Origin: a virus
DNA: 45,819 nt
Virus record (IMG/VR): IMGVR_UViG_3300005578_000202
Coordinates: 1 to 45,819 of that record
Direction: 5' to 3' (one strand)
Shown here: in pieces, positions 29,337-38,115 of the stretch
Position numbering within the stretch: the stretch's first letter is position 1
Layout: each line of letters starts with the position of its first letter
Program-made: the position numbers and the translations under genes
Notes under the pieces: model-generated
Database searches by the model: none
What the model was told of the DNA's origin: nothing
The model's input: only the letters and a program-made list of their open reading frames with translations

Positions 29337-30602
29337 ATGACTCAGCCGATCCTGGCCCTGCGGGAGCGCCGCAACGCGCTGGCCAACGAAGCCCGCAAGC
29401 TCGTGAACGAGAACCCGGGCGACAAGTGGAAGCCCGAGCACACCGAACAGTTCGACAAGCTCAACGCCGACATCGAACGCGTCGACGGCGAGATCACCCG
29501 CAACCAGAAGATCCTCGACAACGACGCTGCGCGCGCCTTCAAGGATGCCGGCGTCCGCGAGCACGACATCGAGGACATGACCCCGGCCCGAGCGGTCAAC
29601 AAATGGCTGCGCCACGGCACCCAGGCCATGAGCACCGACGACTGGGCGCAGGCCCGGAAGCTGATGACCGCCGAAAACGACGGCTTCAACATCGTCCGCA
29701 ACGCGATGTCCGGCGACCCCGCGAATGGCGGGCAGGGCGGTTACACGGTGCAGACCGACATCGTCGCGTCGGTGACCGAGGCGCTCAAGGACTTCGGTGG
29801 CATGCGCGAGGTGGCCGAGGTCTTCCAGACCGAAAGCGGCAACCCGATGAACTTCCCGACCTCGGACGGTACGTCCGAGGTCGGCGAGCTGGTGCCCGAG
29901 AACACCTCGGCCACCGCGCTTGATGCCTCGTTCGGCACCGTGGGCCTGAACGTGTACAAGTTCAGCTCCAAGATCATCACCGTGCCGTTCGAGCTGCTGC
30001 AGGACTCCAGCGTCAACATCGAGGCCTTCCTGGCCAATCGCCTGTCCACCCGCCTGGGCCGCATCCAGAACCAGTACTTCACCACCGGCACCGGCGCCAG
30101 TCAGCCGCGCGGCATCGTCACCGGCGCCGCGTCGGGCAAGGTGGGTGCGACCGGACAGACCGGCACCGTCACCTACGACGACTTGGTCGACCTGGAGCAT
30201 TCGGTGGATCCGGCGTACCGCAAGCGCGGCAAGACCCGCTTCATGTTCCACGACAACACGCTGGCGGTGCTGCGCAAGCTCAAGGACCAGCAGGGTCGCC
30301 CGATCTTCCTGCCGGGCTACTACGACAACGGCATCGCCATGGGCATCCCGGACACGCTGCTCGGCCGGCCGTTCACCATCAACCAGGACGTGGCCACGAT
30401 GGCCGCGAACGCGAAGTCGATCCTCTTCGGCGACTTCACCAACTACAAGATCCGCGACGCGATGCAGATCACCCTGTTCCGTTTCACGGACTCGGTCTAC
30501 ACGTCGAAGGGCCAGGTGGGTTTCCTGTGCTGGATGCGCTCGGGCGGCAACCTGATCGATACCGGCGGCCCGGTGAAGTACTACGCCAACTCCGCGACCT
30601 GA
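29337..30602 (+). CDS. Major capsid protein, HK97 fold
   Basis: A 421-residue protein with AAGGAAA upstream. Residues 1-110 are a charged coiled coil (delta/scaffold domain) expected to be removed by the protease. The mature part has 'GGYTVQTDIVASVTEALKDF', 'TSEVGELVPENTSA', 'STRLGRIQNQYFTTGTGASQ' and 'ARSILFGDF'-type strands ('AKSILFGDFTNYKIRDAMQI'), the HK97 capsid pattern. Forms the icosahedral shell. Confidence 0.94.
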   Translation: MTQPILALRERRNALANEARKLVNENPGDKWKPEHTEQFDKLNADIERVDGEITRNQKILDNDAARAFKDAGVREHDIEDMTPARAVNKWLRHGTQAMSTDDWAQARKLMTAENDGFNIVRNAMSGDPANGGQGGYTVQTDIVASVTEALKDFGGMREVAEVFQTESGNPMNFPTSDGTSEVGELVPENTSATALDASFGTVGLNVYKFSSKIITVPFELLQDSSVNIEAFLANRLSTRLGRIQNQYFTTGTGASQPRGIVTGAASGKVGATGQTGTVTYDDLVDLEHSVDPAYRKRGKTRFMFHDNTLAVLRKLKDQQGRPIFLPGYYDNGIAMGIPDTLLGRPFTINQDVATMAANAKSILFGDFTNYKIRDAMQITLFRFTDSVYTSKGQVGFLCWMRSGGNLIDTGGPVKYYANSAT

Positions 30603-30619
30603 TCGTCGCGCGTCAGCTT

Positions 30620-30648
30620 GACCGGGCGGTCACGCCGCCCGGTCTCTT
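30620..30648 (+). terminator. Intrinsic terminator after the capsid gene
   Basis: A 10-bp perfect stem (GACCGGGCGG / CCGCCCGGTC), 5-nt loop and a T/C-rich tract. High capsid output ahead of it suggests it may trim transcription of later genes. Confidence 0.8.
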
Positions 30649-30671
30649 TCTCTCAGCATTGAGGTATCGAT

Positions 30672-30905
30672 ATGGCACAGGTACGAGTCTTGCGCGCCTT
30701 CCGCGGCGTGCCGGCGGGGGTGTTCGCGGAAGTGGTGGGGCGCGCCCTGAAAGATGGGCTCAAGGAGCGCGCGCTGGACGACCAGGTCACGGCGGAAGAG
30801 GTTCCGGACGCCGAGACGTGGGACGGCGTGATCGGCGAAGAAGATGGCGCTGCGGTCGAGCCTCCGCCGGTGCCTAACAAGAAGCCGGCGAACCCGGGGA
30901 AGTAA
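30672..30905 (+). CDS. Small head-region protein, unknown
   Basis: A 77-residue protein between capsid and connector. 'LRAFRGVPAGVFAEVVGRAL' is followed by an acidic middle and a Pro/Lys-rich end. In this position some phages have a head-stabilising or decoration protein; no domain is recognised here. Confidence 0.6.
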   Translation: MAQVRVLRAFRGVPAGVFAEVVGRALKDGLKERALDDQVTAEEVPDAETWDGVIGEEDGAAVEPPPVPNKKPANPGK

Positions 30906-30908
30906 CGC

Positions 30909-31577
30909 ATGTACGAATACACCGGTCCCCTGTTCGGACTGCCGACACCGTCGTCGGTCCGCGTGCCCTACAACGTGCGGAGCGTCGTGGTCGTCACGCC
31001 CCCTGCAGGGGAGCCGGTGACGGTCGATCTTGCGCGCAAGCAGCTGCGACTCATCAGCACGGACGATGATGATCTGCTGGCGCTGCAGATCGCCGCGGCA
31101 CGCGTGATCGTCGAGGCGGCGGCCAACCGCGCGCTGGTGCGGCAGACCTGGCGCGTCACCTATGACCGCTTCGAGACGCCCCTGTGCCTGCCCGGCGGCG
31201 ATGTCACTGCCGTGCAGAGCGTGACCTACTTGGACACCGATGGCGTGCGCCAGACGCTCGATCGGGCCCTCTACGCGACGGACATCGACAGCGTCCCCGG
31301 CCGCGTGGCGCACGCGCCGCACAAGCCGTGGCCTTGCACTCAGGCCGTGCCCGGCGCGGTCTCGGTGACCTACGACGTCGGCGCGGAGCCGGCCATGGTG
31401 GGCAACCCGCCCGAACCAGACTACGGCGCTAACGTGCATCCGGCCCTGCGCGCCGCGGTGCTGATGCTGGTGGCCGACCTGTACGAGAACAGCGAGTCGA
31501 CCATGACCACCGGCGTAGCGATCGAGAACCCAGCCTTCGACCGCCTGATCTCGCTGGCGAAAGTGGTGACCATATGA
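30909..31577 (+). CDS. Head-tail connector, gp6-like
   Basis: A 222-residue protein. 'VDLARKQLRLISTDDDDLLA' then 'LQIAAARVIVEAAANRALVR' and 'LRAAVLMLVADLYENSEST' are the phage gp6-like/adaptor pattern. It forms a ring under the portal. Its stop overlaps the next start. Confidence 0.85.
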   Translation: MYEYTGPLFGLPTPSSVRVPYNVRSVVVVTPPAGEPVTVDLARKQLRLISTDDDDLLALQIAAARVIVEAAANRALVRQTWRVTYDRFETPLCLPGGDVTAVQSVTYLDTDGVRQTLDRALYATDIDSVPGRVAHAPHKPWPCTQAVPGAVSVTYDVGAEPAMVGNPPEPDYGANVHPALRAAVLMLVADLYENSESTMTTGVAIENPAFDRLISLAKVVTI

Positions 31578-31915
31578 GGTCCGGGCGCCTTCGAATGCGG
31601 CTGGCGCTGGAACGGCCGGTGCAAACCAAGAACCCGACCAGTGGCGGCACGGTGGAGACGTGGGAGCTGGTGCAGGGCGGCATCCCGGCGGAGAAGTCGG
31701 CGCTCACGGCGCGCGAGTTCATCGCTGCTCAGGCTGCCCAGTCGCAGATCACCGGAAAGATCGTCATGCGCTGGATGGACGGCATCAAGGCGAACATGCG
31801 GTTGCGCGATGAGCTGACCGGCCAGATCTACAACATCGCCGGCGCGCTACCCGACACCAAGACGCAGCGCCGGTATCTGACGCTGCCGGTGAGCGAGGGC
31901 GTAAACCGTGGCTGA
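31574..31915 (+). CDS. Head closure / head-tail joining protein
   Basis: A 113-residue beta-barrel-type protein: 'RMRLALERPVQTKNPTSGGT', 'WELVQGGIPAEKSALTAREF' and 'RYLTLPVSEGVN' match the SPP1 gp16/HK97 gp7 joining family. It plugs the filled head before tail docking. Overlaps both neighbours. Confidence 0.85.
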   Translation: MRSGRLRMRLALERPVQTKNPTSGGTVETWELVQGGIPAEKSALTAREFIAAQAAQSQITGKIVMRWMDGIKANMRLRDELTGQIYNIAGALPDTKTQRRYLTLPVSEGVNRG

Positions 31916-32411
31916 TGAGCTGAAAATCACCGGCCTGGACGACACCATCGCGGCGCTCCGCGCGCTGCCGGCCGCGCTATCGGGCAAGAATGGCGGGCCG
32001 ATCCGTAAGGCGCTTTTCGCCGCGGCGAAGCCGTTCCGTGACGAAGCGCGGCAGCGCGTGCGCCACCGCACCTGGAACCTGCACGACAACATCATCATCC
32101 GGCGCGACCGCAATCCAGCGGCATCGGGCGCGGCGGAGCGCTATACCGTCACGATGCGCACGCGTCGGCGCAAGTACGCCCACAGCCGCGTTAACAAGCG
32201 CCTGCAGCGCGCTGGGACGCGCTTCGAGGATTGGGGTAACGCGTACTACGGCAAGTTTCTGGAGTTCGGCACCTCGCGCATGCCGGCATATCCGTTCCTG
32301 CGGCCCACCTTCGAGAACAAGAAGACCTCGGCGGTCGACGTGTTCGCGGCAAGCCTGCACCAGGATGTGGCCGCCGCGGTTGAGCTGGCGAAGCGGGGAG
32401 GTGGTGGGTGA
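31908..32411 (+). CDS. Tail-joining protein, HK97 gp10 family
   Basis: GTG at 31908; 167 residues. 'IRKALFAAAKPFRDEARQRV' and 'YYGKFLEFGTSRMPAYPFLR' are the HK97 gp10 signature. Member of the head-tail connector assembly. Overlaps neighbours by 4-8 nt. Confidence 0.88.
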   Translation: MADELKITGLDDTIAALRALPAALSGKNGGPIRKALFAAAKPFRDEARQRVRHRTWNLHDNIIIRRDRNPAASGAAERYTVTMRTRRRKYAHSRVNKRLQRAGTRFEDWGNAYYGKFLEFGTSRMPAYPFLRPTFENKKTSAVDVFAASLHQDVAAAVELAKRGGGG

Positions 32412-32761
32412 TCACCGAGACCTATCCAATCCTGGCTGGCGATGCCGGTGTGGTAGCCCTGGTCGGCGATGGCATTCATCGCGTCGTGGCGCCGCAAGGC
32501 ACTCCCGCGCCGTATGTCGTGTTCGGCGGCGTGGCGCTTGAGCCGATCGTTTACCTCAACCGGGCGCCGGACGTGGACTACGACCGCGTCCAGATACACG
32601 CCTGGGCCGAAGACTTCGACACCGCGGCGGCGATTTCGGCCGCGTGCCGCGCGGCGCTCGACCCGTTCGGCTACATGGCCGGCGGCTACATCGAAGACCG
32701 AGACCCGGAGACGAAGCTGTTCCGCGTCGGCTTCGACTGGTCGTTCTGGGACGAACGCTAA
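32408..32761 (+). CDS. Tail completion protein, DUF3168
   Basis: GTG at 32408 overlaps the previous stop (GTGA); 117 residues. 'AVVALVGDGIHRVVAPQGT'-type start ('GVVALVGDGIHRVVAPQGT'), 'PAPYVVFGGVA' and 'DYDRVQIHAWAEDFDTAAAI' fit DUF3168, the tail terminator family capping the tail tube end. Confidence 0.88.
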   Translation: MITETYPILAGDAGVVALVGDGIHRVVAPQGTPAPYVVFGGVALEPIVYLNRAPDVDYDRVQIHAWAEDFDTAAAISAACRAALDPFGYMAGGYIEDRDPETKLFRVGFDWSFWDER

Positions 32762-32803
32762 ACCACCTCCAAGCCGCCCGGTTGGCACGCCGGACGCCGC
32801 ACA

Positions 32804-32829
32804 AGCCCGCCCTCGCGCGGGCTTTTTTT
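32804..32829 (+). terminator. Intrinsic terminator before the tail-tube gene
   Basis: AGCCCGC / GCGGGCT stem, 6-nt loop and seven T residues, 35 bp before the tail-tube start. Confidence 0.88.
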
Positions 32830-32863
32830 GTGCCCGAAACCCACCCTTATTGAGGAAAATACC

Positions 32864-33328
32864 ATGGGCAAGCTCAAGACCCAGGGCACCGACGTCTACG
32901 TCAGCCCGGACGGCACGGCCGTCGACAAGATCGCCTGCGTGATGTCGTTCAGCGGCCTGGCCGGCCCGCGTGACCAGGTGGACGTCACCTGTTTCAGCTC
33001 GCAGGAACGCGAATACGAGGCCGGCATGGCCACGCCGGGCCAGGTCACCATCGGCGGCGCCTACGACTCCGCGGACACCGTGTTCGAGACGCTGGTGGAA
33101 CTCAAGGAATCCGGCGCCGTCGTGCAGTGGTACGTCGGCGGCTCCGACGGCACCGCGCCGCCGACCGTCACCGGCAGCGTGCTGACGCCGCCGACCAGCC
33201 GTACCGGCATCAGCTTCAAGGGCTACGTGGCCGACGTGAGTTGGCAGCTCGAAGCGAACAACGTCTGGAAGTTCGAGCTGGTGATCCAGCGTTCCGGCGC
33301 CTGGACGCTCTCGCAGAAAACGCCCTGA
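32864..33328 (+). CDS. Major tail tube protein
   Basis: ATG at 32864 with GAGGA upstream; 154 residues. 'VYVSPDGTAVDKIACVMSFS', 'DQVDVTCFSSQEREYEAG' and 'TGISFKGYVADVSWQLEANN' follow the siphophage tail-tube pattern. Polymerises into the non-contractile tail. It has its own terminator upstream, so it may have an individual expression level. Confidence 0.88.
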   Translation: MGKLKTQGTDVYVSPDGTAVDKIACVMSFSGLAGPRDQVDVTCFSSQEREYEAGMATPGQVTIGGAYDSADTVFETLVELKESGAVVQWYVGGSDGTAPPTVTGSVLTPPTSRTGISFKGYVADVSWQLEANNVWKFELVIQRSGAWTLSQKTP

Positions 33329-33441
33329 TCCACCGTAGCGGTGGCCCAAGTTTTGTCGCTGGCGCGCGGGAAGACACCGCGTTGTCCACCGTGGCGCGGC
33401 CCGCACGTCGGCGGCACCTATTTGTTCAACGGTGATTTTCC

Positions 33442-33804
33442 ATGACGAACGAAAAAAAGTCGGTCGACCTCGACGATTTCGAGGCGCCCAACGGCTATGA
33501 ACGCACCATCACCATCGGCGAGAAGTCGCGGAAGTACTTCATCACCGAACTGTCGGATGCCGAGTGCACCAAGGTATTCGAAACCACCAATGGCAAGGGT
33601 GTGCGCGACCCGGAGAAGGTCGCCACGCTGTCCGCCCGTGCGGTCGCCGCGAGCGTCACCCGCGAGGATGGCTCCCCGATCAGCTATGCCGAGGCCCGCG
33701 CGTTCCGGCGCCCGCTGCTGGATGCCCTCATCAAGGAAGTCCTGGACATCCACGGCTATGGCGCCGACCAGGCCGCGGTTGTCGAGGAACACGTAAAAAA
33801 CTGA
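33442..33804 (+). CDS. Tail assembly chaperone (G-like)
   Basis: A 120-residue acidic protein: 'DLDDFEAPNGYERTITIGEK' and 'YFITELSDAECTKVFETTNG'. Position between tube and tape-measure genes and the slippery site at its stop codon define it as the G-type chaperone, which coats the tape-measure protein during tail assembly. A 113-bp gap precedes it, with a small hairpin CCACCG-tag-CGGTGG at 33330-33344. Confidence 0.85.
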   Translation: MTNEKKSVDLDDFEAPNGYERTITIGEKSRKYFITELSDAECTKVFETTNGKGVRDPEKVATLSARAVAASVTREDGSPISYAEARAFRRPLLDALIKEVLDIHGYGADQAAVVEEHVKN

Positions 33805-34064
33805 GCCGGGGCGGCGAGGACTTCCTATGGCATGTCCTCGCCCTCCGAATGGGTGCGACGGTGGCAGAGCTGCGCCGTCGCATGACCCGCTCGGAGTTTT
33901 TCAGCTGGCTCGCCTTCGCCCGGGTGTACCCGTTGGTCGAGGCGCCCATCGGCCCCGTGCAAACCGCAACCACGTTCGACGGCGATCCGCCCGCGGACGT
34001 CCCCGGCCTCGACATCGAGATCGTCCAGGCCTTCGTCTCTTCCAGCCGACAGTCCCGCGGGTGA
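33442..34064 (+). CDS. Tail assembly chaperone fusion (G-T type) by -1 frameshift
   Basis: A slippery heptamer A AAA AAC (33795-33801) sits directly before the TGA of the shorter gene. A -1 slip continues as 'KKLSRGGEDFLWHVLALRMG' to the stop at 34064, giving about 207 residues. The T part ('AELRRRMTRSEFFSWLAFAR') is the usual second half recruiting tube protein. Frame, position and heptamer all agree with lambda-type programmed frameshifting; the ratio is unknown. Confidence 0.85.
33795..33801 (+). promoter_or_regulatory. Ribosomal -1 slippery site
   Basis: A AAA AAC in the correct phase (GTA AAA AAC TGA). Both tRNAs can re-pair after a one-base slip to AAA AAA, and the stop codon that follows favours pausing. 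GC-rich sequence downstream (33804-33825) could form a stimulating hairpin. Confidence 0.85.
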
Positions 34065-34067
34065 TCT

Positions 34068-36863
34068 ATGGCCAACAACGTCGGCACCGTCTCCATTGAC
34101 CTGGAGGCGCGCATTGCCAAGCTGGAGTCGGACCTTGGGCGTGCTGCGCGCATTGCCGAGCAGCGTGCCAAGGAAATCAGCCGCACGCTGGCCGGCATCG
34201 CCACCGCGATCGGTGGCGCGTTCAGCGTCGGCGCCGTCGCCCACTTCGTGCAGTCAGCGCTCGACGTGCAGGACGAGATCAGCAAGCTGTCGCAGAAGGT
34301 CGGCGTCAGCACCGAAACCCTGTCTGGCTGGCGCCTGGCGGCTCAGCAAGCCGGCGTGGATGGCGAGGGCTTCAACAAGTCGATGGTGAAGCTGGAGCAG
34401 GCTGCCACGAAGGCAGCGGCTGGCAACAAGGAGCAGATCGCCCAGTTCAAGGCGCTCGGTATCTCGGTCACCGACACCAGCGGCAAAATGAAGTCGACGG
34501 AGCAGCTGTTCGGCGAGGTGGCCGATCGCTTCTCCCAGATCAAGGACGGCGCCACGAAAACCGCGCTGGCCACTGACTTGTTCGGTAAGTCTGGCGCCCA
34601 GCTGATCCCGCTGCTCAATGGCGGTAAGGCCGGCCTGGACGACTACATCAAGATGGCCAAGGACTTCGGCCTGGTCGTCAGCAAGGACGCGGCGCCGACG
34701 GCGGAGCGCTTCAACGACGCGATGGAGCAGCTGTCCTTCGTCGGCAAAGGCGTGGCCAACCAGCTCGCCACCGTGCTCGGTCCGGTGCTGGCGGACATCG
34801 CCGTCAAGGCGGCGACGTTCTTCCGCGGCGACCAGTGGAAGGCGACGCTGGACACCATCGCCGCCGGCGCGCAGGCGGTGGTCGACAACTTCGACGCGAT
34901 CATCGACGCCGTGACGCGGCTCGGCGAGATCGCCGCGGCCGTGTACGCGCAGAATCTGCTGCTGAACGGCGCGCGCTGGATCGCCACGATGGGCGGTCAG
35001 CTGGCTGCGCTCAAGGCGCTGATCGTGGCGCAGTCCGAGTGGGGCGCGGCGACCGCAGCCAGCTTCTCGGCGGCGACGAAAGAGGTTGGCCTGCTCGGCA
35101 TTGCCTTCAAGCTGCTGACGTCGTTTTTCATCGGCTGGGAGATCGGCTCGTACCTCCGTGACCAGTTCCTCGAGGTACGCCTGGCCGGTATCGCGCTGGT
35201 GGACGGTCTGCTGACCGGTTGGGAGCGAATCAAGCAAGGCGCGCAGATCGCCTGGGAGGCCATCAAGGCCGGCGCTGTAGGGTCGTTCAACTCGATTCGC
35301 ACCATGCTGGCGGACCTGGCGGGCAGCGAGGCGGACCTGCTGGACAAGCTGCCGTTCCAGAGCGGCCGTTCCGATCAGCTGCGCGATGTCGAGAAGCGCC
35401 TGCGCCCGGCTACCGCAGCCGCCGACGACTTCGCCGCTGCGGTCGCGCGAATCAACGCGGAGGCCGAGAAGAACATCAAGGCCATCCACGACACCACCAC
35501 CGGCCTGGCCGATTACGAGATCGCCGCGGAGGCGGCCAAGAACAAGGCGGCCAAGCCGCTGCCGAAGATTCCTACCGTCGACAACCGGCAGGATCTGGGT
35601 GCTGGCTTCGCGTCGGGCGTGGCCAAGGCCAACACGGCGTTGGAGAAGTTCAACCAGCTCGTGGCGGATGCCTTCTCCAAGAACATGGGCACCGATGACA
35701 AGATCATCGACAAGCGCGTGGAGGCAATCCGAAAGCTGGCGGAGGAAGGCGGCAAGGCCATCGCCGGCGGTGCGCCGGTCATCGAGGTGCAGAAGAAGCT
35801 GGGCGCCGCGATCGACCAGACGAACCAGTATTACGACCGGCAGATCAGCCAGGCGCAGAAGGGAATCAACGAATACACGGCGGCGATGGATCAGCGCCTG
35901 GCAACCGATAAGCAGGAACTGGACCTGCAGGTCGCCAGCCTCGGCATGAGCGACCGCCAGATCGCACTGGAACGCAAGCTGATCGAGATCCACCGCGAGA
36001 GCGAGGCGGAGCTGGCGAAGCTCAACGACCCGAGCAACCGGGTCCAGATGACCCAGCAGGAATACGACCAGAAGCTGGCGAAGATCAAGAAGTACGAGGC
36101 GGAGCGGATCCAGGCGGCGCAGGATGCCGACGCTACGATACTCAAGGCTTCGCAGGACTGGAGCCGTGGCGCACAGCGCGCCATGCTCAACTTCGCCAAC
36201 CAGGCCGGCGACGTATCGAAGCAGACGGAGGATCTGGTCACCAGCCAGCTCAACAGCTGGACGGACGCGCTGGCCAACTTCGTCACCACCGGCAAGATCA
36301 GCTTCAAGAGCCTGATCGACGCGTTCGTGGCCGACCTGGTGAAGATGGAGCTGCGCATTCTGGCATCGCAGGTGCTTACCTCGATCTTCGGCAGCGGCGG
36401 CTTCGGTGGCACGAACGGCCAGGGCGATCTCAGCTACAACAGCCAGGGCTTCGTCAGCCATGTGAACGCCAAAGGTGGCGTCTACAGCTCGGCCAGCCTG
36501 TCCCGGTTCTCCGGCCAGGTAGTGAGCAACCCGACCATGTTCAAGTTCGCCAACGGCGCGGGCCTGATGGGCGAGGCCGGCCCGGAGGCGATCCTGCCCC
36601 TACGTCGCGGCAGCGATGGCCGCCTGGGCGTGCGTACGCAGGGTGGCGGCGACGGCGACGTCAATGTCCAGGTCAACGTCACCAACAACGGCCAGCCCGT
36701 GCAGGCGCAGCAGACGGGCGCGCGGCGTGACGGCGATACGGTGATTATCGACGTGGTCCTGGACGCGGTCGCCAGCGACATCAACAAGGGCGGCCGCACC
36801 GCGCAGGCGATGCAGCAGCGATTCGGCGTGCAGCGCCGCGGCGTTTCGGTGGGAGGTGGTTGA
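34068..36863 (+). CDS. Tape measure protein
   Basis: A 931-residue protein, the longest helical product, as expected for setting tail length. It opens 'GTVSIDLEARIAKLESDLGR', has 'GAFSVGAVAHFVQSALDVQD' and 'SKLSQKVGVSTETLSGWRLA' in the conserved front part, hydrophobic segments near 290-370 and a lambda H-like C-terminal part ('SFKSLIDAFVADLVKMELRI', 'NGAGLMGEAGPEAILPLRRG'). It starts 3 nt after the frameshift product stop. Confidence 0.93.
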   Translation: MANNVGTVSIDLEARIAKLESDLGRAARIAEQRAKEISRTLAGIATAIGGAFSVGAVAHFVQSALDVQDEISKLSQKVGVSTETLSGWRLAAQQAGVDGEGFNKSMVKLEQAATKAAAGNKEQIAQFKALGISVTDTSGKMKSTEQLFGEVADRFSQIKDGATKTALATDLFGKSGAQLIPLLNGGKAGLDDYIKMAKDFGLVVSKDAAPTAERFNDAMEQLSFVGKGVANQLATVLGPVLADIAVKAATFFRGDQWKATLDTIAAGAQAVVDNFDAIIDAVTRLGEIAAAVYAQNLLLNGARWIATMGGQLAALKALIVAQSEWGAATAASFSAATKEVGLLGIAFKLLTSFFIGWEIGSYLRDQFLEVRLAGIALVDGLLTGWERIKQGAQIAWEAIKAGAVGSFNSIRTMLADLAGSEADLLDKLPFQSGRSDQLRDVEKRLRPATAAADDFAAAVARINAEAEKNIKAIHDTTTGLADYEIAAEAAKNKAAKPLPKIPTVDNRQDLGAGFASGVAKANTALEKFNQLVADAFSKNMGTDDKIIDKRVEAIRKLAEEGGKAIAGGAPVIEVQKKLGAAIDQTNQYYDRQISQAQKGINEYTAAMDQRLATDKQELDLQVASLGMSDRQIALERKLIEIHRESEAELAKLNDPSNRVQMTQQEYDQKLAKIKKYEAERIQAAQDADATILKASQDWSRGAQRAMLNFANQAGDVSKQTEDLVTSQLNSWTDALANFVTTGKISFKSLIDAFVADLVKMELRILASQVLTSIFGSGGFGGTNGQGDLSYNSQGFVSHVNAKGGVYSSASLSRFSGQVVSNPTMFKFANGAGLMGEAGPEAILPLRRGSDGRLGVRTQGGGDGDVNVQVNVTNNGQPVQAQQTGARRDGDTVIIDVVLDAVASDINKGGRTAQAMQQRFGVQRRGVSVGGG

Positions 36864-36865
36864 AC

Positions 36866-37222
36866 ATGTCGAATCCGACCTGGCCGGCAGGCCTGCCCAC
36901 GCCGCTGGTGGCGAACATCAACTACGCGCCGCTGGTGGACCCCATCCTGGCTACGCAGATGGAAGGCGCCATGAAGACCCGGCGGCGCTTCACCGCGCTG
37001 CCGGAGAAGCTGACCTGTTCGGTGATGTTGACGCAGGCGCAGCTGGCGACGCTGCAGGCGTTCGTCAAGACCACGCTCAGCTACACGTTGCCGTTCGACT
37101 GGACCGACTTCCGGGACGGCACCGCGGCAACGTACGTGTTCTTGAAGACGCCGAGCGAGCAATACGTGGCCAGCGCCGAAAGGCTATGGCGTGTTGATCT
37201 TGAACTGATGAAGGAACCGTAA
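36866..37222 (+). CDS. Minor tail protein (M-like)
   Basis: ATG at 36866 (a TTG six bases earlier is less likely); 118 residues. 'TRRRFTALPEKLTCSVMLTQ' and 'FDWTDFRDGTAATYVFLKTP' are typical of the small tail-tip protein following the tape measure. Its stop overlaps the next start. Confidence 0.75.
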   Translation: MSNPTWPAGLPTPLVANINYAPLVDPILATQMEGAMKTRRRFTALPEKLTCSVMLTQAQLATLQAFVKTTLSYTLPFDWTDFRDGTAATYVFLKTPSEQYVASAERLWRVDLELMKEP

Positions 37223-37698
37223 TGCGCCAGGTATCCACACGCGCGCTGCAGGCGATGCTGGCGCAGCAGACAGCGGAGGTGTTCATCCCGTGCCTCAAGG
37301 TCGAGCACCCGTCCTTCGCCTCGCCGATCCGCGTTGCCTACAACACCGAGACGGTCACCCGCACGGACGGCAGCTATCTGCCGTTCGCCTTCCAGGTGAA
37401 TCTGCCGGATCAGCGCGAAGACCAAGTGCCGCAGGTAACCGTTACCTTCGACAATACGGACCTGTCGATCAACTCCGCGATACGCGACCTCACCGGCATG
37501 CCGTCGGTCACGCTGGACGTGGTGCTGGCCAGCCAGCCGAACACCATCGAGGCCGGGCCGTTCGCCTTCTCGCTGTCCGATGTCACCGCCACCACCGAGA
37601 CGATCACCGGCACGCTGGCCTACGAAGAGGACGTCTTCTCCCAGGCCTGCCCGGGACAGCAGTACCTGCCCACCAACAGCCCCGGGCTGTTCCTGTGA
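37222..37698 (+). CDS. Tail-tip protein, DUF1833 (L-like)
   Basis: A 158-residue protein: 'TAEVFIPCLKVEHPSFASPI', 'TRTDGSYLPFAFQVNLPDQR' and 'DLSINSAIRDLTG' match DUF1833, the counterpart of lambda L in tail-tip assembly. Overlaps both neighbours. Confidence 0.85.
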   Translation: MRQVSTRALQAMLAQQTAEVFIPCLKVEHPSFASPIRVAYNTETVTRTDGSYLPFAFQVNLPDQREDQVPQVTVTFDNTDLSINSAIRDLTGMPSVTLDVVLASQPNTIEAGPFAFSLSDVTATTETITGTLAYEEDVFSQACPGQQYLPTNSPGLFL

Positions 37699-38105
37699 TC
37701 CCCGCCTGGGCCGGCCCCTATGTCGGCCTGCCATACGCCGACAAGGGCCGTACGCGCGCTGGCGCGGACTGCTGGGGCGGCGTGCGGCTGGTTCTGGCGG
37801 AGGTGTTCGGCCTGCTGCTGCCGGACTACGGCGACGCCTACCCATCGGCCGAGGATCGACTGGCGGTGGCTGGCGCGGTGGCGGCGGGCCTGGCCGCCGG
37901 CTGGGAACCGGTTTCGGCGCCCGCCGCCGGCGACTTGCTGATCCTCCGCATTGCCGGCCGCCCGTGGCACTGCGGGATTATGGTCGCGGCAGATCGGTTC
38001 CTTCATTGGCCGCCCAGGGCCACCAGCTGCATCGAGCGCCTGGATTCACCGCAGTGGGCTCGCCGAATCGAAGGGGTATATCGTATCGGCCGAACTGGGG
38101 AATGA
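37695..38105 (+). CDS. NlpC/P60 tail peptidase (K-like)
   Basis: GTG at 37695 overlaps the previous stop (GTGA); 136 residues. Catalytic Cys in 'TRAGADCWGGVRLVLAEVFG' and His in 'GRPWHCGIMVAADRFLH' define an NlpC/P60 cysteine peptidase. It probably opens peptidoglycan during DNA injection or assists tail assembly. The JAB half of lambda K is absent. Confidence 0.88.
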   Translation: MIPAWAGPYVGLPYADKGRTRAGADCWGGVRLVLAEVFGLLLPDYGDAYPSAEDRLAVAGAVAAGLAAGWEPVSAPAAGDLLILRIAGRPWHCGIMVAADRFLHWPPRATSCIERLDSPQWARRIEGVYRIGRTGE

Positions 38106-38115
38106 AGGATCGACG

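Noticed and set aside
33330-33344. Terminator after the tail tube gene
   Set aside because: The 6-bp hairpin is followed by CCCAAG and only four T residues, too weak.
33420-33441. Extra repressor operator (TTGTTCA) before the tail chaperone gene
   Set aside because: The second half-site does not match, and there is no promoter-like pair; likely chance.
34254-36461. 735-codon minus-strand frame opposite the tape measure gene
   Set aside because: A GC-driven shadow; the plus-strand protein has clear tape-measure features.
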